Shown one piece after another: positions 53,246 through 61,861 of a stretch of 64,000 bases of DNA. A program made the position numbers and the translations under genes. Every line of letters starts with the position of its first letter. Positions within the stretch are counted from its first letter, which is position 1. Under the pieces are notes generated by a model that had not been told where the DNA came from, ran no database searches, and saw only the letters and a list, made by a program, of their open reading frames with translations. The DNA is from CAIMUX01 sp964473865 (GTDB taxonomy: Bacteria > Eisenbacteria > RBG-16-71-46 > CAIMUX01), in assembly GCA_964473865.1 (NCBI GenBank), contig CAYYQN010000009.1, positions 62,001-126,000 of the forward strand. Direction: 5' to 3'.

Positions 53246-53991
53246 GTCCTGAAAACGCGAAGCCGGCCGACGGCGGAGACATCTCGGAGGACGAACTCCG
53301 AAAGATCCTCGGCAACGACTACGACTCGGTCGTGGGCAAGGCGGCGGAAGAGGGTGCGGCAGAACCGACCGGGAGTGCGGCGGCAACGCCGGATCCGTCG
53401 GCGGGGCCGGCCCCGCCTCCGGCTCCGGCTTCGCCTCCGGCGGCGCCTGCGGCGGCTCCGGCCGGAGGCACGCCCGGCGACGGCGTCACGCCCAACATGA
53501 CCGACGAGGAGGCGGAAGCCTGGGCCGCGCAGATGGAAGCGCAGATGGCGCAGGAGGCGACCGCGGCCCCGGCGAGCCCGGCGATGTCCGCGATGCCGAA
53601 CGCGTCGGGGGCGACCACCGCAACCGTGGCCCCGCCGGCCGCTCCCGCCGTGGCGCCGGCCTACGCGGTTCCGCCGGCAGTCGTGCAACCGGTGCAGTTC
53701 GCGCAAATCGAGGACAGCGGCGTGCGCAACCAAGGGAGCATCGATGTGCTGCTGGACGTCCGCCTGCCGATCTCGGTTGAGCTGGGGCGGACCGAGATGG
53801 AGGTGAAGGAAATCCTGGAGTGCGGCCCCGGAACCGTCATCGAGCTAACGAAGCTGGCCGGAGAGCCGGTGGACATCTACATCAACGGACGGCTCGTGGC
53901 GCAAGGGGAGGTGGTCGTCGTGGACGAGCATTTCGGCGTCCGCGTGACCAGTCTGCTCACACCGGCCGAGCGGGTACGGAGTCTGGCGTGA
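53242..53991 (+). CDS. fliN: flagellar motor switch protein FliN (long form)
   Basis: 249 residues. The C-terminal SpoA domain (about 163-240) is typical: LLDVRLPISVELGRTEMEVK, EILECGPGTVIELTKLAGEP, VDIYINGRLVAQGEVVVVDE, FGVRVTSLLTPAERVRSL. The first 155 residues are an acidic start (DISEDELRKILGNDYDSVVG) and a Pro/Ala-rich linker, longer than the enteric protein. FliN forms the base of the C ring with FliM. Overlaps fliM (ATGA) and fliO (GTGA). Confidence 0.96.
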   Translation: MSPENAKPADGGDISEDELRKILGNDYDSVVGKAAEEGAAEPTGSAAATPDPSAGPAPPPAPASPPAAPAAAPAGGTPGDGVTPNMTDEEAEAWAAQMEAQMAQEATAAPASPAMSAMPNASGATTATVAPPAAPAVAPAYAVPPAVVQPVQFAQIEDSGVRNQGSIDVLLDVRLPISVELGRTEMEVKEILECGPGTVIELTKLAGEPVDIYINGRLVAQGEVVVVDEHFGVRVTSLLTPAERVRSLA

Positions 53992-54677
53992 ACCCGGTCG
54001 TTCCCGGCAGCGGCTTGCTCATCCTGAAGCTCGCTCTTTCGCTCGGCCTGGTGGTCGGGTTGATCCTCATGCTCCAGAAAGCGGCCCGGAAGTGGGGGCG
54101 CGCCCTGGGGGCGGGCAGCGGGCCGGAAGCGATCCGCCTGCTCACGCAGCGTTCGGTGGGCCCGAGGCTATCGTTGGCCGTCATCGAAGTGCGCGGTCGG
54201 ACCCTTCTGGTCGGGATCTCGCCGCAAGGAATCCAGAAGGTGGCCGACCTTGACGCGCCGGCCACGCCGGACCCGGGGGCAGTCGGGTCAACTCCGCCGG
54301 AGCTGGTGCCGGCGCTGGTTCCGCCCTTCTCGTTCGATCGTGGTCCGCAAGCAGCCGACCGCCCGAGCGCCTCTCCAGCGCCTGGTGACGGCGGGCCGGC
54401 CCCGGATCCGCCGCTCACCGCTCCTGCGCCTCGGCGGCGGTTCTGGGAGCGATGGAGCCGGCCTGCGCGTGGTGCCGGTGCGGCCGTGCCGCCTGCGCCC
54501 CGTTCCGCTCGTCCGCGGGTCTTGTCCATCGCTCGTACGCAAGTCCCTGCGGCGGTCTCCCCGGCGGACTCCCCGGCCGTCTTCGAAGACGAGCTGCAGG
54601 GGCGCCTGGCCTCGCTGCGGGAGCGGTACCCGTCGCTCGCGGATCTGGAGTCCGAGGTCGCGGAGGCCTTGCGATGA
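53988..54677 (+). CDS. fliO: flagellar export assembly protein FliO
   Basis: 229 residues from a GTG overlapping fliN. One membrane helix near the start (LLILKLALSLGLVVGLILML) and the FliO core IRLLTQRSVGPRLSLAVIEV, RGRTLLVGISPQGIQKVADL. A disordered Pro/Ala/Arg-rich C-terminus follows with a final conserved-looking helix (LQGRLASLRERYPSLADLES). FliO helps FliP assemble. Identification relies on the core plus position before fliP. Confidence 0.85.
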   Translation: MNPVVPGSGLLILKLALSLGLVVGLILMLQKAARKWGRALGAGSGPEAIRLLTQRSVGPRLSLAVIEVRGRTLLVGISPQGIQKVADLDAPATPDPGAVGSTPPELVPALVPPFSFDRGPQAADRPSASPAPGDGGPAPDPPLTAPAPRRRFWERWSRPARGAGAAVPPAPRSARPRVLSIARTQVPAAVSPADSPAVFEDELQGRLASLRERYPSLADLESEVAEALR

Positions 54678-55426
54678 GCCGGTCCAAAGCTCGAGTCGGC
54701 ATCTGCGTGCTCGGCCTGGCCGCGCTCGCGATTGTCTGCGCGGGACCCACCCTGGCCGATCCGTCCATCCGCCTTTCCATGGAGCAGGGGGGACGCAAGG
54801 AGGTCGCGACCACTCTTCAGATCATCCTTCTCTTGACGGTGCTCTCGTTGGTGCCGGCCATCCTTCTGATGGCGACCGCCTTCGCCCGGATCGTGGTGGT
54901 CCTCTCGTTTCTTCGCCAGGCGATGAGCACGCCGCAGGTCCCGCCGAACCAGGTGATCCTGGGGTTGGCCCTCTTTCTCACCCTCTTTGTGATGAAGCCG
55001 ACGATCGATCGAGTGCAGGCCGAGGCGGTGAAGCCCTATCTCGACGGGCAAGCCACCAGCGTGGAGGCGCTCAAGAAAGGCGTCGTCCCGGTGCGTGAGT
55101 TCATGCTGCGTCAGACCCGGGAGAAGGACCTGGCCCTCTTCGTGCAGCTCTCCAAGTCGCCGCGGCCGGAAACGCCGGCGGACCTGCCCCTCACGGTCGT
55201 GACCCCGGCCTTCATGATCTCAGAGCTCAAGACCGCCTTCGAGATCGGCTTCATGCTCTACCTGCCGTTCATCATCATCGATCTGGTCGTGGCCTCGATC
55301 CTGATGTCGATGGGGATGCTCATGCTGCCCCCGGCGATGATCTCCCTGCCGTTCAAGATTCTGCTGTTCGTCCTGGTGGACGGATGGAACCTGGTGATCC
55401 GGTCCCTGGTGGCCGGTTTCCGTTGA
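54674..55426 (+). CDS. fliP: flagellar export gate protein FliP
   Basis: 250 residues with a cleavable signal peptide (about 1-27), as known for FliP. Hallmark motifs: SLVPAILLMATAFARIVVVL, SFLRQAMSTPQVPPNQVILG, LALFLTLFVMKP and the C-terminal ISELKTAFEIGFMLYLPFII, IDLVVASILMSMGMLMLPPA. Five FliP subunits with FliQ and FliR make the export gate. Overlaps fliO by 4 bp. Confidence 0.97.
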   Translation: MSRSKARVGICVLGLAALAIVCAGPTLADPSIRLSMEQGGRKEVATTLQIILLLTVLSLVPAILLMATAFARIVVVLSFLRQAMSTPQVPPNQVILGLALFLTLFVMKPTIDRVQAEAVKPYLDGQATSVEALKKGVVPVREFMLRQTREKDLALFVQLSKSPRPETPADLPLTVVTPAFMISELKTAFEIGFMLYLPFIIIDLVVASILMSMGMLMLPPAMISLPFKILLFVLVDGWNLVIRSLVAGFR

Positions 55427-55433
55427 GGTGCCG

Positions 55434-55700
55434 ATGACCCCGAACGAAGCCATCGTCCTGTTTCAGAAGGCGCTCCTGATGGCCCTCCTCATGGCCGGCC
55501 CCATGCTCATCTTCGGCCTCCTGGCCGGCGTGGTGGTGTCGATCTTCCAGGCGGTAACCCAGATCCAGGAGATGACGCTCACGTTCATTCCGAAGATCCT
55601 GGCGGTGGTGGCGGCGCTCTTTCTCTTCATGCCCTGGATGCTCAACCAGATGATCCGCTACACGTCGGAGACCTTCGGCCGGATTCCGCTCCTGCAGTGA
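55434..55700 (+). CDS. fliQ: flagellar export gate protein FliQ
   Basis: 88 residues with two membrane helices: EAIVLFQKALLMALLMAGPM, LIFGLLAGVVVSIFQAVTQI, then QEMTLTFIPKILAVVAALFL, FMPWMLNQMIRYTSETFGRI. Canonical FliQ length and motifs. The ATG at 55434 gives the standard length; a GTG two codons earlier is possible. Confidence 0.97.
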   Translation: MTPNEAIVLFQKALLMALLMAGPMLIFGLLAGVVVSIFQAVTQIQEMTLTFIPKILAVVAALFLFMPWMLNQMIRYTSETFGRIPLLQ

Positions 55701-55704
55701 CGTG

Positions 55705-56478
55705 ATGTTTCCGCTGCCGTCACCCGACCGGATCGAGACGTTCCTGCTCGTCTTAGTCCGCTGCCTTACCTTCTGGACGATCGGCCCGCTCCTGGCCGAT
55801 CGCAAGGTGCCGGCGCAGCTCAAGATCCTGGGCGGGCTGGCCACCGCGATCGGGGTCTACTCCGCAGTCGATCCGGCGCATTGGGTGAAGACCGACTCGC
55901 TCCTGGTGCTGGCCTCGCTGGTCGCGCGCGAGATCATGATGGGAGTGGCGTTGGGGCTGGCGGCCTCGGCGGTGTTCCTGGCCGTACGCATGGCCGGCAG
56001 CCTGCTCGGCGTGCAGATGGGATTCTCCATCGCTAACGTGATGGACCCCCAGACCCAGACCGAGATGTCGCTCCTGTCCGAGATTCAGGAGCTCCTGGCT
56101 GTCTTTCTGTTCCTCCTGGTGGATGGGCACCACCGGCTCTTTCAGGCCCTGGCGGTGTCTCTGGAACGGGTTCCTCCCGGCACCCTCGGGGATCCGGGGG
56201 TCCTGGTGAGCGCGTTCATCCCGATCGTGACCGCGATGTTCGCCATGGTGATCCAGGTCGGAGCGCCGATTCTAGGCGCCATGTTCCTGACCGACGCGGC
56301 GCTGGGGTTCGTTGCCCGGGCCGTTCCGCAGATGAACGTCTTCATTGTCGGGATTCCGGTCAAGATCGCAGCGGGGTTCGCCCTGCTCGTGGTCACGGCT
56401 CCGCTCTTCTCCCGCCTGCTCCTGGTCCAGTTCAGCCGGATGGATGCGCAGCTGATGTCGGTGCTGCGCGGCGTGTAG
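55705..56478 (+). CDS. fliR: flagellar export gate protein FliR
   Basis: 257 residues, six predicted helices. RIETFLLVLVRCLTFWTIGP, LLADRKVPAQLKILGGLATA, LLGVQMGFSIANVMDPQTQT, and the C-terminal GAPILGAMFLTDAALGFVAR, AVPQMNVFIVGIPVKIAAGF, identify FliR. FlhB normally follows immediately, but here an antisense peptidase gene intervenes and a decayed copy of the fliR 3' end lies beyond it at 58377. Last gene of the flgB-fliR run. Confidence 0.96.
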   Translation: MFPLPSPDRIETFLLVLVRCLTFWTIGPLLADRKVPAQLKILGGLATAIGVYSAVDPAHWVKTDSLLVLASLVAREIMMGVALGLAASAVFLAVRMAGSLLGVQMGFSIANVMDPQTQTEMSLLSEIQELLAVFLFLLVDGHHRLFQALAVSLERVPPGTLGDPGVLVSAFIPIVTAMFAMVIQVGAPILGAMFLTDAALGFVARAVPQMNVFIVGIPVKIAAGFALLVVTAPLFSRLLLVQFSRMDAQLMSVLRGV

Positions 56479-56485
56479 CAACCTG

Positions 56486-58324
56486 CTAGAACCAGACGCC
56501 GGTCAGGATCGCCCCGGGGATCGCCGCCGCGCCCCACGCTGCCGTGGCTTGGACCGCGCGCCGGAGCGATCGGCTGCGGATCCCGGTCCGAAGCGTCGCG
56601 GGCAGGCCGCCCGCGACGAGTACCGCAATCAGCGAGGGGACCATCGCCGGTCCCGGGATCAGCCAGCCGGCCAGAAGCGCGAGCAGTCCGGCGGCGACTC
56701 CGCGGATCCCCGAGCGGAGGATCGGCTCGCGGCGCCGAAAGAGACGACCGCACGCGCCGCCGAGCCCGGCCGCGATCCCCCAGGCGAGCAGCGCCCGCCG
56801 CCCATAGGGTCGAAGAAGCGCACCAATCGACAGCGACGTCTCCGCATTCTCCTGAGGCTGCGCCTCCGCTTCCGACCAGCTCCGCCAGTCATCGGCCGCC
56901 TGGCGGAAGCGCGCCTCCACCTCCGCGGTCATCCCTTCGAGGCCCCCGAGTTCGGCCAGCTCGCGATAGGGCGCGGCCCGGTGGATCGCCCCGGCCAGCG
57001 ACGGCGATACACCCGGCAGGCCGGCCAGGTCGGCGACCGAGGCGGCATTCAGGTCGAAGACGTGCTTGCGCGGCAGGCCGCGGAACTGGTCGAACATGCT
57101 GGTGCCGACCGTTCTCGCCTCATTGGCCAGCCAGATCACCGGCGGGGGTCGTGGCTGGGCCTGGAGAAGAATCGCCTGCTCCACCACCTCCACCGCCGCG
57201 GCTTCGTCGGGAAAGAGTTCTCGGTAGGCGTCGAGAAACGCGACGAGGTCCGGTGGCTTGCGTACATGGAAGGTGTGGAAGATCTTCAGATAGGCGTTTT
57301 CCTCCGAGGTCAGGCCGTCGGCTGTGACTCCGAACGGCGCGTAGAAGGCGTCGTCCCGGAACCGGTCGCCGATCCCCGGCTGGCCGATCCAGCGGCAGAA
57401 GAACGCGGCGATCACCCCCTCCGTCGAAAGCAGCCGGGCGAGGGGCTTCGCTTCGTCGTGGGCTCGGCCGGGCACGAGATTCTCCAGGAGGTAGGCGTGC
57501 CAGAGTCGCGCCGGTCGGAGCAGCGGGGAAGGAACACCGGGTGCGTAGGCGAAGGCGTTGGCCTTGATCTGATGGTACCGGAGCGCCTGCTCGACCGAGC
57601 TGAACCACAAGAAGAAGGTCATCCGGGCCGGGGCGAAAGGCGCCCAGCGGGCACAAAGCGACCGGCGAAGCTCCGCGATCCTGCGCAGAGCGGCCGCTTC
57701 TCGCATTGTGTCCCGCGTCAGCGCCCGCGTATCGGGCGCCGCCGCCGGATCGTCGCAGGCCATGACCTGCATGTGCTCGGCGAAACCTTCGGCGAATGCC
57801 GTCTGGCGATCCGTGCAAACTCCCACCGCGTGGATCTGATTCGACCCGGTCGCGGCTGGTTCCCCGGCCAGTTGCCGCTGGATGATGTGAGCCAGCTCGT
57901 GGGGAAGGATCTGATCCATGGTCCCGAAATTCCCGGCGACGCGGGATGACTCATGCAGGTCGACATAACCGGCCTGGGGCTTCGGTTCCGTCCCGAGGCA
58001 GAACCCGAACCGCGGGAATCCGCCCTGGTTCTTCGACAGCAGCAGATAGGCCGGTTCCACGCGCGCGGAGTCCGCTCCGCAGATGAAGCGCTGCTCCATC
58101 GCATAGAGCCGAAGCAGAGTGGAGAGAAAGCCGCGATCGAGCGCGGCGGCGATCTCGGCGTTCTTCGGGTGGATTCGGAGGACGGGAAGACTGTCGCGCG
58201 TTTCCGCGGTCGGGCTCAGGATCACCAGGTTCGCCCCCGCGCCCGCGGCCCGTACGGGGGAGGGCAACGCGACGGCGGTGAGGCTCCACAGGAGCGCGAC
58301 AGTGACTCGGACGATGGCGGACAT
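56486..58324 (-). CDS. membrane-anchored putative zinc metallopeptidase with HhH domain
   Basis: 612 residues with a signal peptide (SAIVRVTVALLWSLTAVALP). A zinc-site motif is in DQILPHELAHIIQRQLAGEP (HELAH), and downstream TAFAEGFAEHMQVMA could give the third ligand Glu, the gluzincin pattern. Further on is a ComEA-like helix-hairpin-helix (FDLNAASVADLAGLPGVSPS, LAGAIH) and about four membrane helices at the C-terminus. AAGGGAG precedes the ATG at 58324. It is antisense to the flagellar operon and breaks the usual fliR-flhB order, suggesting insertion. Function unknown. Confidence 0.7.
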   Translation of the reverse strand: MSAIVRVTVALLWSLTAVALPSPVRAAGAGANLVILSPTAETRDSLPVLRIHPKNAEIAAALDRGFLSTLLRLYAMEQRFICGADSARVEPAYLLLSKNQGGFPRFGFCLGTEPKPQAGYVDLHESSRVAGNFGTMDQILPHELAHIIQRQLAGEPAATGSNQIHAVGVCTDRQTAFAEGFAEHMQVMACDDPAAAPDTRALTRDTMREAAALRRIAELRRSLCARWAPFAPARMTFFLWFSSVEQALRYHQIKANAFAYAPGVPSPLLRPARLWHAYLLENLVPGRAHDEAKPLARLLSTEGVIAAFFCRWIGQPGIGDRFRDDAFYAPFGVTADGLTSEENAYLKIFHTFHVRKPPDLVAFLDAYRELFPDEAAAVEVVEQAILLQAQPRPPPVIWLANEARTVGTSMFDQFRGLPRKHVFDLNAASVADLAGLPGVSPSLAGAIHRAAPYRELAELGGLEGMTAEVEARFRQAADDWRSWSEAEAQPQENAETSLSIGALLRPYGRRALLAWGIAAGLGGACGRLFRRREPILRSGIRGVAAGLLALLAGWLIPGPAMVPSLIAVLVAGGLPATLRTGIRSRSLRRAVQATAAWGAAAIPGAILTGVWF

Positions 58325-58376
58325 GGCGACTCCCTTGTGAGCTGCCGGGCAGGCTCGGCCTCCCGGCATCGATTCT

Positions 58377-58556
58377 ATGTCTAACCCGCTTGTCTGGGCC
58401 GCCGCCCCGATCCCGGGCGCCTTGTTTCTGACCGACGCCGCCTCGGGATTTGTCGCCAGAGGACGCCCGGGGCGACGGCCGCCGCCGCTGGAATCCCCGC
58501 AGAGTTCACGTCCCGGTTCGCCCTTACGCGTTGCCACGAAATCAGTTGGCGGCTGA
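58377..58556 (+). pseudogene. decayed 3' fragment of a second fliR
   Basis: The frame encodes APIPGALFLTDAASGFVAR at 58404-58460, matching APILGAMFLTDAALGFVAR of the intact fliR (56263-56319) in 16 of 19 residues. At DNA level 42 of 57 bases match, and many of the differences are in third positions. Similarity weakens upstream to about 58377 and remains detectable downstream around GGTTCGCCCT (58514-58523). No full reading frame for an export-gate protein remains. It lies where fliR should end next to flhB. Confidence 0.7.
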
Positions 58557-58608
58557 TCGTAATGTTGGTTCGGCGCTGGATCGATACTCAAGAGCGGGCC
58601 ACTCCAGG

Positions 58609-58624
58609 TGGCATGTAGGTTGCT
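58609..58624 (+). promoter_or_regulatory. sigma54 (-24/-12) promoter of the flhB operon
   Basis: TGGCATGTAGGTTGCT: GG (58610-58611) and GC (58622-58623) exactly 10 bp apart, and TTGCT at -12 is perfect. The start would be near 58635, 50 nt before the flhB start codon. It lies in the 361-bp gap that also carries the fliR fragment. Confidence 0.78.
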
Positions 58625-58685
58625 CCCTCCCGCTTCGCTTCCGCATTGGGCGGTCGTGGGATAGCGGTACGGGGGGATCGCCGGC

Positions 58686-59771
58686 TTGGCCAACGACGCA
58701 TACGGAGAGCGCACCGAGCGCGCGACACCCAAACGACGGGAGCAGGCCCGAGGCGAAGGAAAGGTCGCTCGCAGCACCGAGCTGACGAACGCTCTCGCCC
58801 TCCTTGCCGGGGTTGCGGCGTTGTCGTTTCTGGGCGGCGGCCTGATGCACCGGCTCTCCGATCTCTTCCGGGGACTCCTGAGCGCGTCTCCCTCCGCCTT
58901 TGCCTCCGAGGGGGGCATCTACCGCGCCTTCCAGCAGCTCGCGTTGCAGATCACCATGATCCTGCTCCCGTTCATGGTCGCGCTCGTCGCGGTCGGGATC
59001 GGTTCCAACGTCCTGCAGGTCGGCTTCATGCTGACCGGGAAGCCGCTCACGCCGCGTTGGTCGTTGCTCGATCCGGTGGAGGGGTTCAAGCGGATCGTCT
59101 CCCTGCGTTCCGTCACCGAACTCGTCAAGTCGATCCTCAAGATCTCCATCATCGGCCTCATCGCCTGGCTGACGCTGAAGAGCGATATCGATCGCCTGGT
59201 GCCGCTCACCGGATCGGACGGGCCCATCCTGGTCAGCCAGGTGGGGGCGACCACCGTCCGCCTTGGCTTGCGGGTCGCTCTGGCCCTGCTGGTCCTGGGG
59301 ATTCTCGACTACGGCTATCAGCGCTGGGAGTACGAGCGTTCCATCCGGATGAGCCGGCAGGAACTCGAGGAAGAGCAGAAGCAGACCGAAGGCGATCCTC
59401 GCGTCAAGGCCCGGGTGCGCATGGCCCAGCGGCTTCTGGCCCGGCGCCGGATGATGATCGACGTGGCCAAGGCGGACGTCGTGGTCACCAACCCGACCCA
59501 CTACGCCGTCGCACTCAAGTACGACCGGCAGACGATGCCCGCCCCGCTGGTGGTGGGCAAAGGGATCCGCAAGCTGGCGGAGCGGATCAAGGACGTGGCG
59601 CGGGAGAACCGGGTGCCGATCGTCGAGGACCCGCCGCTGGCCCGGCTCCTCTACCGCGAATGTGAAGTGGGCTCCGCGATTCCGGTGTCGGTCTACCAGG
59701 CGGTCGCGCGGGTGCTGGCCTATGTCTGGAAGCTGCGCGGACAGACTGCAGGAGGCGGGGCCGCGGCCTAG
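58686..59771 (+). CDS. flhB: flagellar export switch protein FlhB
   Basis: 361 residues from a TTG. YGERTERATPKRREQARGEG is the usual FlhB N-terminus. Four membrane helices follow, then the cytoplasmic domain with RRMMIDVAKADVVVTNPTHY. The autocleavage motif NPTH is at residues 269-272. The cleaved C-domain interacts with FliK to switch export from hook to filament substrates. The protein continues to AVARVLAYVWKLRGQ. First gene after the sigma54 promoter. Confidence 0.97.
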   Translation: MANDAYGERTERATPKRREQARGEGKVARSTELTNALALLAGVAALSFLGGGLMHRLSDLFRGLLSASPSAFASEGGIYRAFQQLALQITMILLPFMVALVAVGIGSNVLQVGFMLTGKPLTPRWSLLDPVEGFKRIVSLRSVTELVKSILKISIIGLIAWLTLKSDIDRLVPLTGSDGPILVSQVGATTVRLGLRVALALLVLGILDYGYQRWEYERSIRMSRQELEEEQKQTEGDPRVKARVRMAQRLLARRRMMIDVAKADVVVTNPTHYAVALKYDRQTMPAPLVVGKGIRKLAERIKDVARENRVPIVEDPPLARLLYRECEVGSAIPVSVYQAVARVLAYVWKLRGQTAGGGAAA

Positions 59772-59791
59772 CGCCGTCCCCGAGCTAGCCA

Positions 59792-61861
59792 GTGACGGAA
59801 AAGAAGCAGAGTCGCGGAGGGAGCGACCTCGTCGTGGCGGGGGCCGTCCTGCTCATTCTCGCCATCATGATCGTGCCGGTCCAGACCTGGATGCTGGACG
59901 GGCTTTTGGTCCTGAACCTCGCCATCGCGCTGGTCGTGCTCCTGGTCACCGTCTACATCCAGCAGCCGCTGCGCTTCAATGTCTTTCCGACCATGCTCCT
60001 TCTGGCCACGCTCCTCCGTCTTTCGGTCAATGTCGCTTCCACCCGCACCATCCTGCTGCAGGGCTACGGCGGCCGGGTCATCGAGGCGTTCGGGAACTTC
60101 GTGGTCGGCGGGAACTACGCCGTCGGCATCATCGCGTTTCTGATCCTGACCATCATCCAGTTCGTGGTCATCACCAAGGGCGCCGGCCGCATCGCCGAGG
60201 TGGCCGCCCGCTTCACCCTGGACGCGATGCCGGGCCGGCAGATGGCGATCGACGCCGACCTCAACGCCGGGCTCATCGACGAGAACCAGGCGCGGGCTCG
60301 CCGCGCTGATATCGAGCGTCAGGCCGACTTCTACGGAGCCATGGACGGAGCCTCGAAGTTCGTCCGCGGAGACGCGATCGCGGCGCTCATCATCGTGGCC
60401 ATCAACATCGTGGGCGGCTTCGTGGTGGGGGTTCTGCAGCACGGAATGTCCATGGGTGACTCCTTGCGCACCTACACCCTGCTCACGGTGGGCGACGGAC
60501 TGGTGACCCAGATCCCGGCGCTCGTCGTCTCGACCGCCTCGGGCATCCTGATCACCCGGTCCGAGGGGCAAGGCTCCCTGGGAATCGCGCTGGGCGGGCA
60601 GCTCTTCCGGGAGCCCAAGGCGGCCATCGTGGCGGGCGCCATCCTGGCGATGCTCGGTCTGGCGCCGGGGCTTCCCACCATCCCGTTCCTTCTGCTGGGT
60701 GGGGTGACGTTCGCGGCGGGCATGACTGCCCGGCGCGGCCAGGCGCGGGACGATCTGCGCGAAGCCGATGCCGCGAAGGCGCGCACCGCATCGGCCCCGG
60801 AGAAGGTGGAGAAGCTCATCGACGTCGATCCGCTGGAGCTCGAGATCGGGTTCGGGCTGATCCCGCTTGTCGATGAAGCCCGCGAAGGGGGAGACCTCCT
60901 GCGCCGCGTCACGCTGGTTCGCCGGCAGTGCGCCACCGAGCTGGGTCTGGTTGTGCCGGCGGTGCGCGTGCGCGATAACATCCGCCTACCGCACGACGCG
61001 TACGTGATTCTCCTGAAGGGGATCGAGGTGGCGCGGGGCAGCGTGCTCATGGGGCACGAGCTGGCCATGTCTCCGGGCGCGGGCGCCATTCCGCTCTCGG
61101 GCGTCGAGACGAGGGAGCCGGTCTTCGGGCTTTCCGCGATCTGGGTGCGGCCGGAGCAGCGCAGCGAGGCCGAGGTCGCCGGGTACACCGTGGTGGAGCC
61201 CTCGGCGGTGATTGCGACCCACCTCGCGGAAACCGTCAAGGCGCATGCGGACGAGATCCTGGGCCGGCAGGAAGTCCAGACCCTCCTCGATCAGGTGAAG
61301 CAGCGCAATCCGGCGGTGGTGGAAGAGCTGGTGCCGGGGCTGCTCACGCTCGGGGGCGTGCAGAAGGTGCTGCAACGCCTGCTCCGGGAACGCGTTTCGA
61401 TCCGGGACCTGGTGACGATTCTCGAGTCGCTGGCCGACCACGCGCCGGTGACCAAGGACCTCGACACCCTGGTCGAGAAAGCGCGGGAAAGCCTGGGGCG
61501 GGCCATCACCCAGCAGTATCGCGACGACCGCGGAAATCTCTCCGTCATTTCCATCGACCCCGCCCTCGAGCAGGAACTCGTGCAGTCGGTGAAGCCCGCG
61601 GAGGGAGGGGGGAAGCTGGTGCAGTTGCCCGACGCGGCCCGCCGGCTGCTGGAGAGCGTCTCCCAGGCGGTCCATGCGTCTCTCGCGCAGACCGCGCAAC
61701 CGGTAATCCTCTGCTCACCCTATCTCAGGCCCTATCTCCGCGGGTTCCTGGAGCGGGCGCTGCCGCACGTGGCGGTTCTCTCCTATGCCGAAGTGATCGC
61801 TGCGGGAACGGTACGCACGGTCGCGTCCGTCAGGTTGGATCATGCACATCAAGAAGTTTGA
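59792..61861 (+). CDS. flhA: flagellar export gate protein FlhA
   Basis: 689 residues from a GTG. Eight N-terminal membrane helices with NIALVVLLVTVYIQQPLRFN-like segments (DGLLVLNLAIALVVLLVTVY), LRLSVNVASTRTIL and the FHIPEP-family signature DAMPGRQMAIDADLNAGLID. The cytoplasmic ring domain (about 340-689) includes VVEPSAVIATHLAETVKAHA and QPVILCSPYLRPYLRGFLER. It forms the nonameric export ring. It overlaps flhF by 20 bp. Confidence 0.98.
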   Translation: MTEKKQSRGGSDLVVAGAVLLILAIMIVPVQTWMLDGLLVLNLAIALVVLLVTVYIQQPLRFNVFPTMLLLATLLRLSVNVASTRTILLQGYGGRVIEAFGNFVVGGNYAVGIIAFLILTIIQFVVITKGAGRIAEVAARFTLDAMPGRQMAIDADLNAGLIDENQARARRADIERQADFYGAMDGASKFVRGDAIAALIIVAINIVGGFVVGVLQHGMSMGDSLRTYTLLTVGDGLVTQIPALVVSTASGILITRSEGQGSLGIALGGQLFREPKAAIVAGAILAMLGLAPGLPTIPFLLLGGVTFAAGMTARRGQARDDLREADAAKARTASAPEKVEKLIDVDPLELEIGFGLIPLVDEAREGGDLLRRVTLVRRQCATELGLVVPAVRVRDNIRLPHDAYVILLKGIEVARGSVLMGHELAMSPGAGAIPLSGVETREPVFGLSAIWVRPEQRSEAEVAGYTVVEPSAVIATHLAETVKAHADEILGRQEVQTLLDQVKQRNPAVVEELVPGLLTLGGVQKVLQRLLRERVSIRDLVTILESLADHAPVTKDLDTLVEKARESLGRAITQQYRDDRGNLSVISIDPALEQELVQSVKPAEGGGKLVQLPDAARRLLESVSQAVHASLAQTAQPVILCSPYLRPYLRGFLERALPHVAVLSYAEVIAAGTVRTVASVRLDHAHQEV

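Noticed and set aside
58325..58918. N-terminal extension of the minus-strand peptidase to 58918
   Set aside because: The frame is open, but it would cover the fliR remnant and the flhB promoter and place the signal peptide inside the protein. The ATG at 58324 has a good ribosome-binding site and a proper signal peptide.
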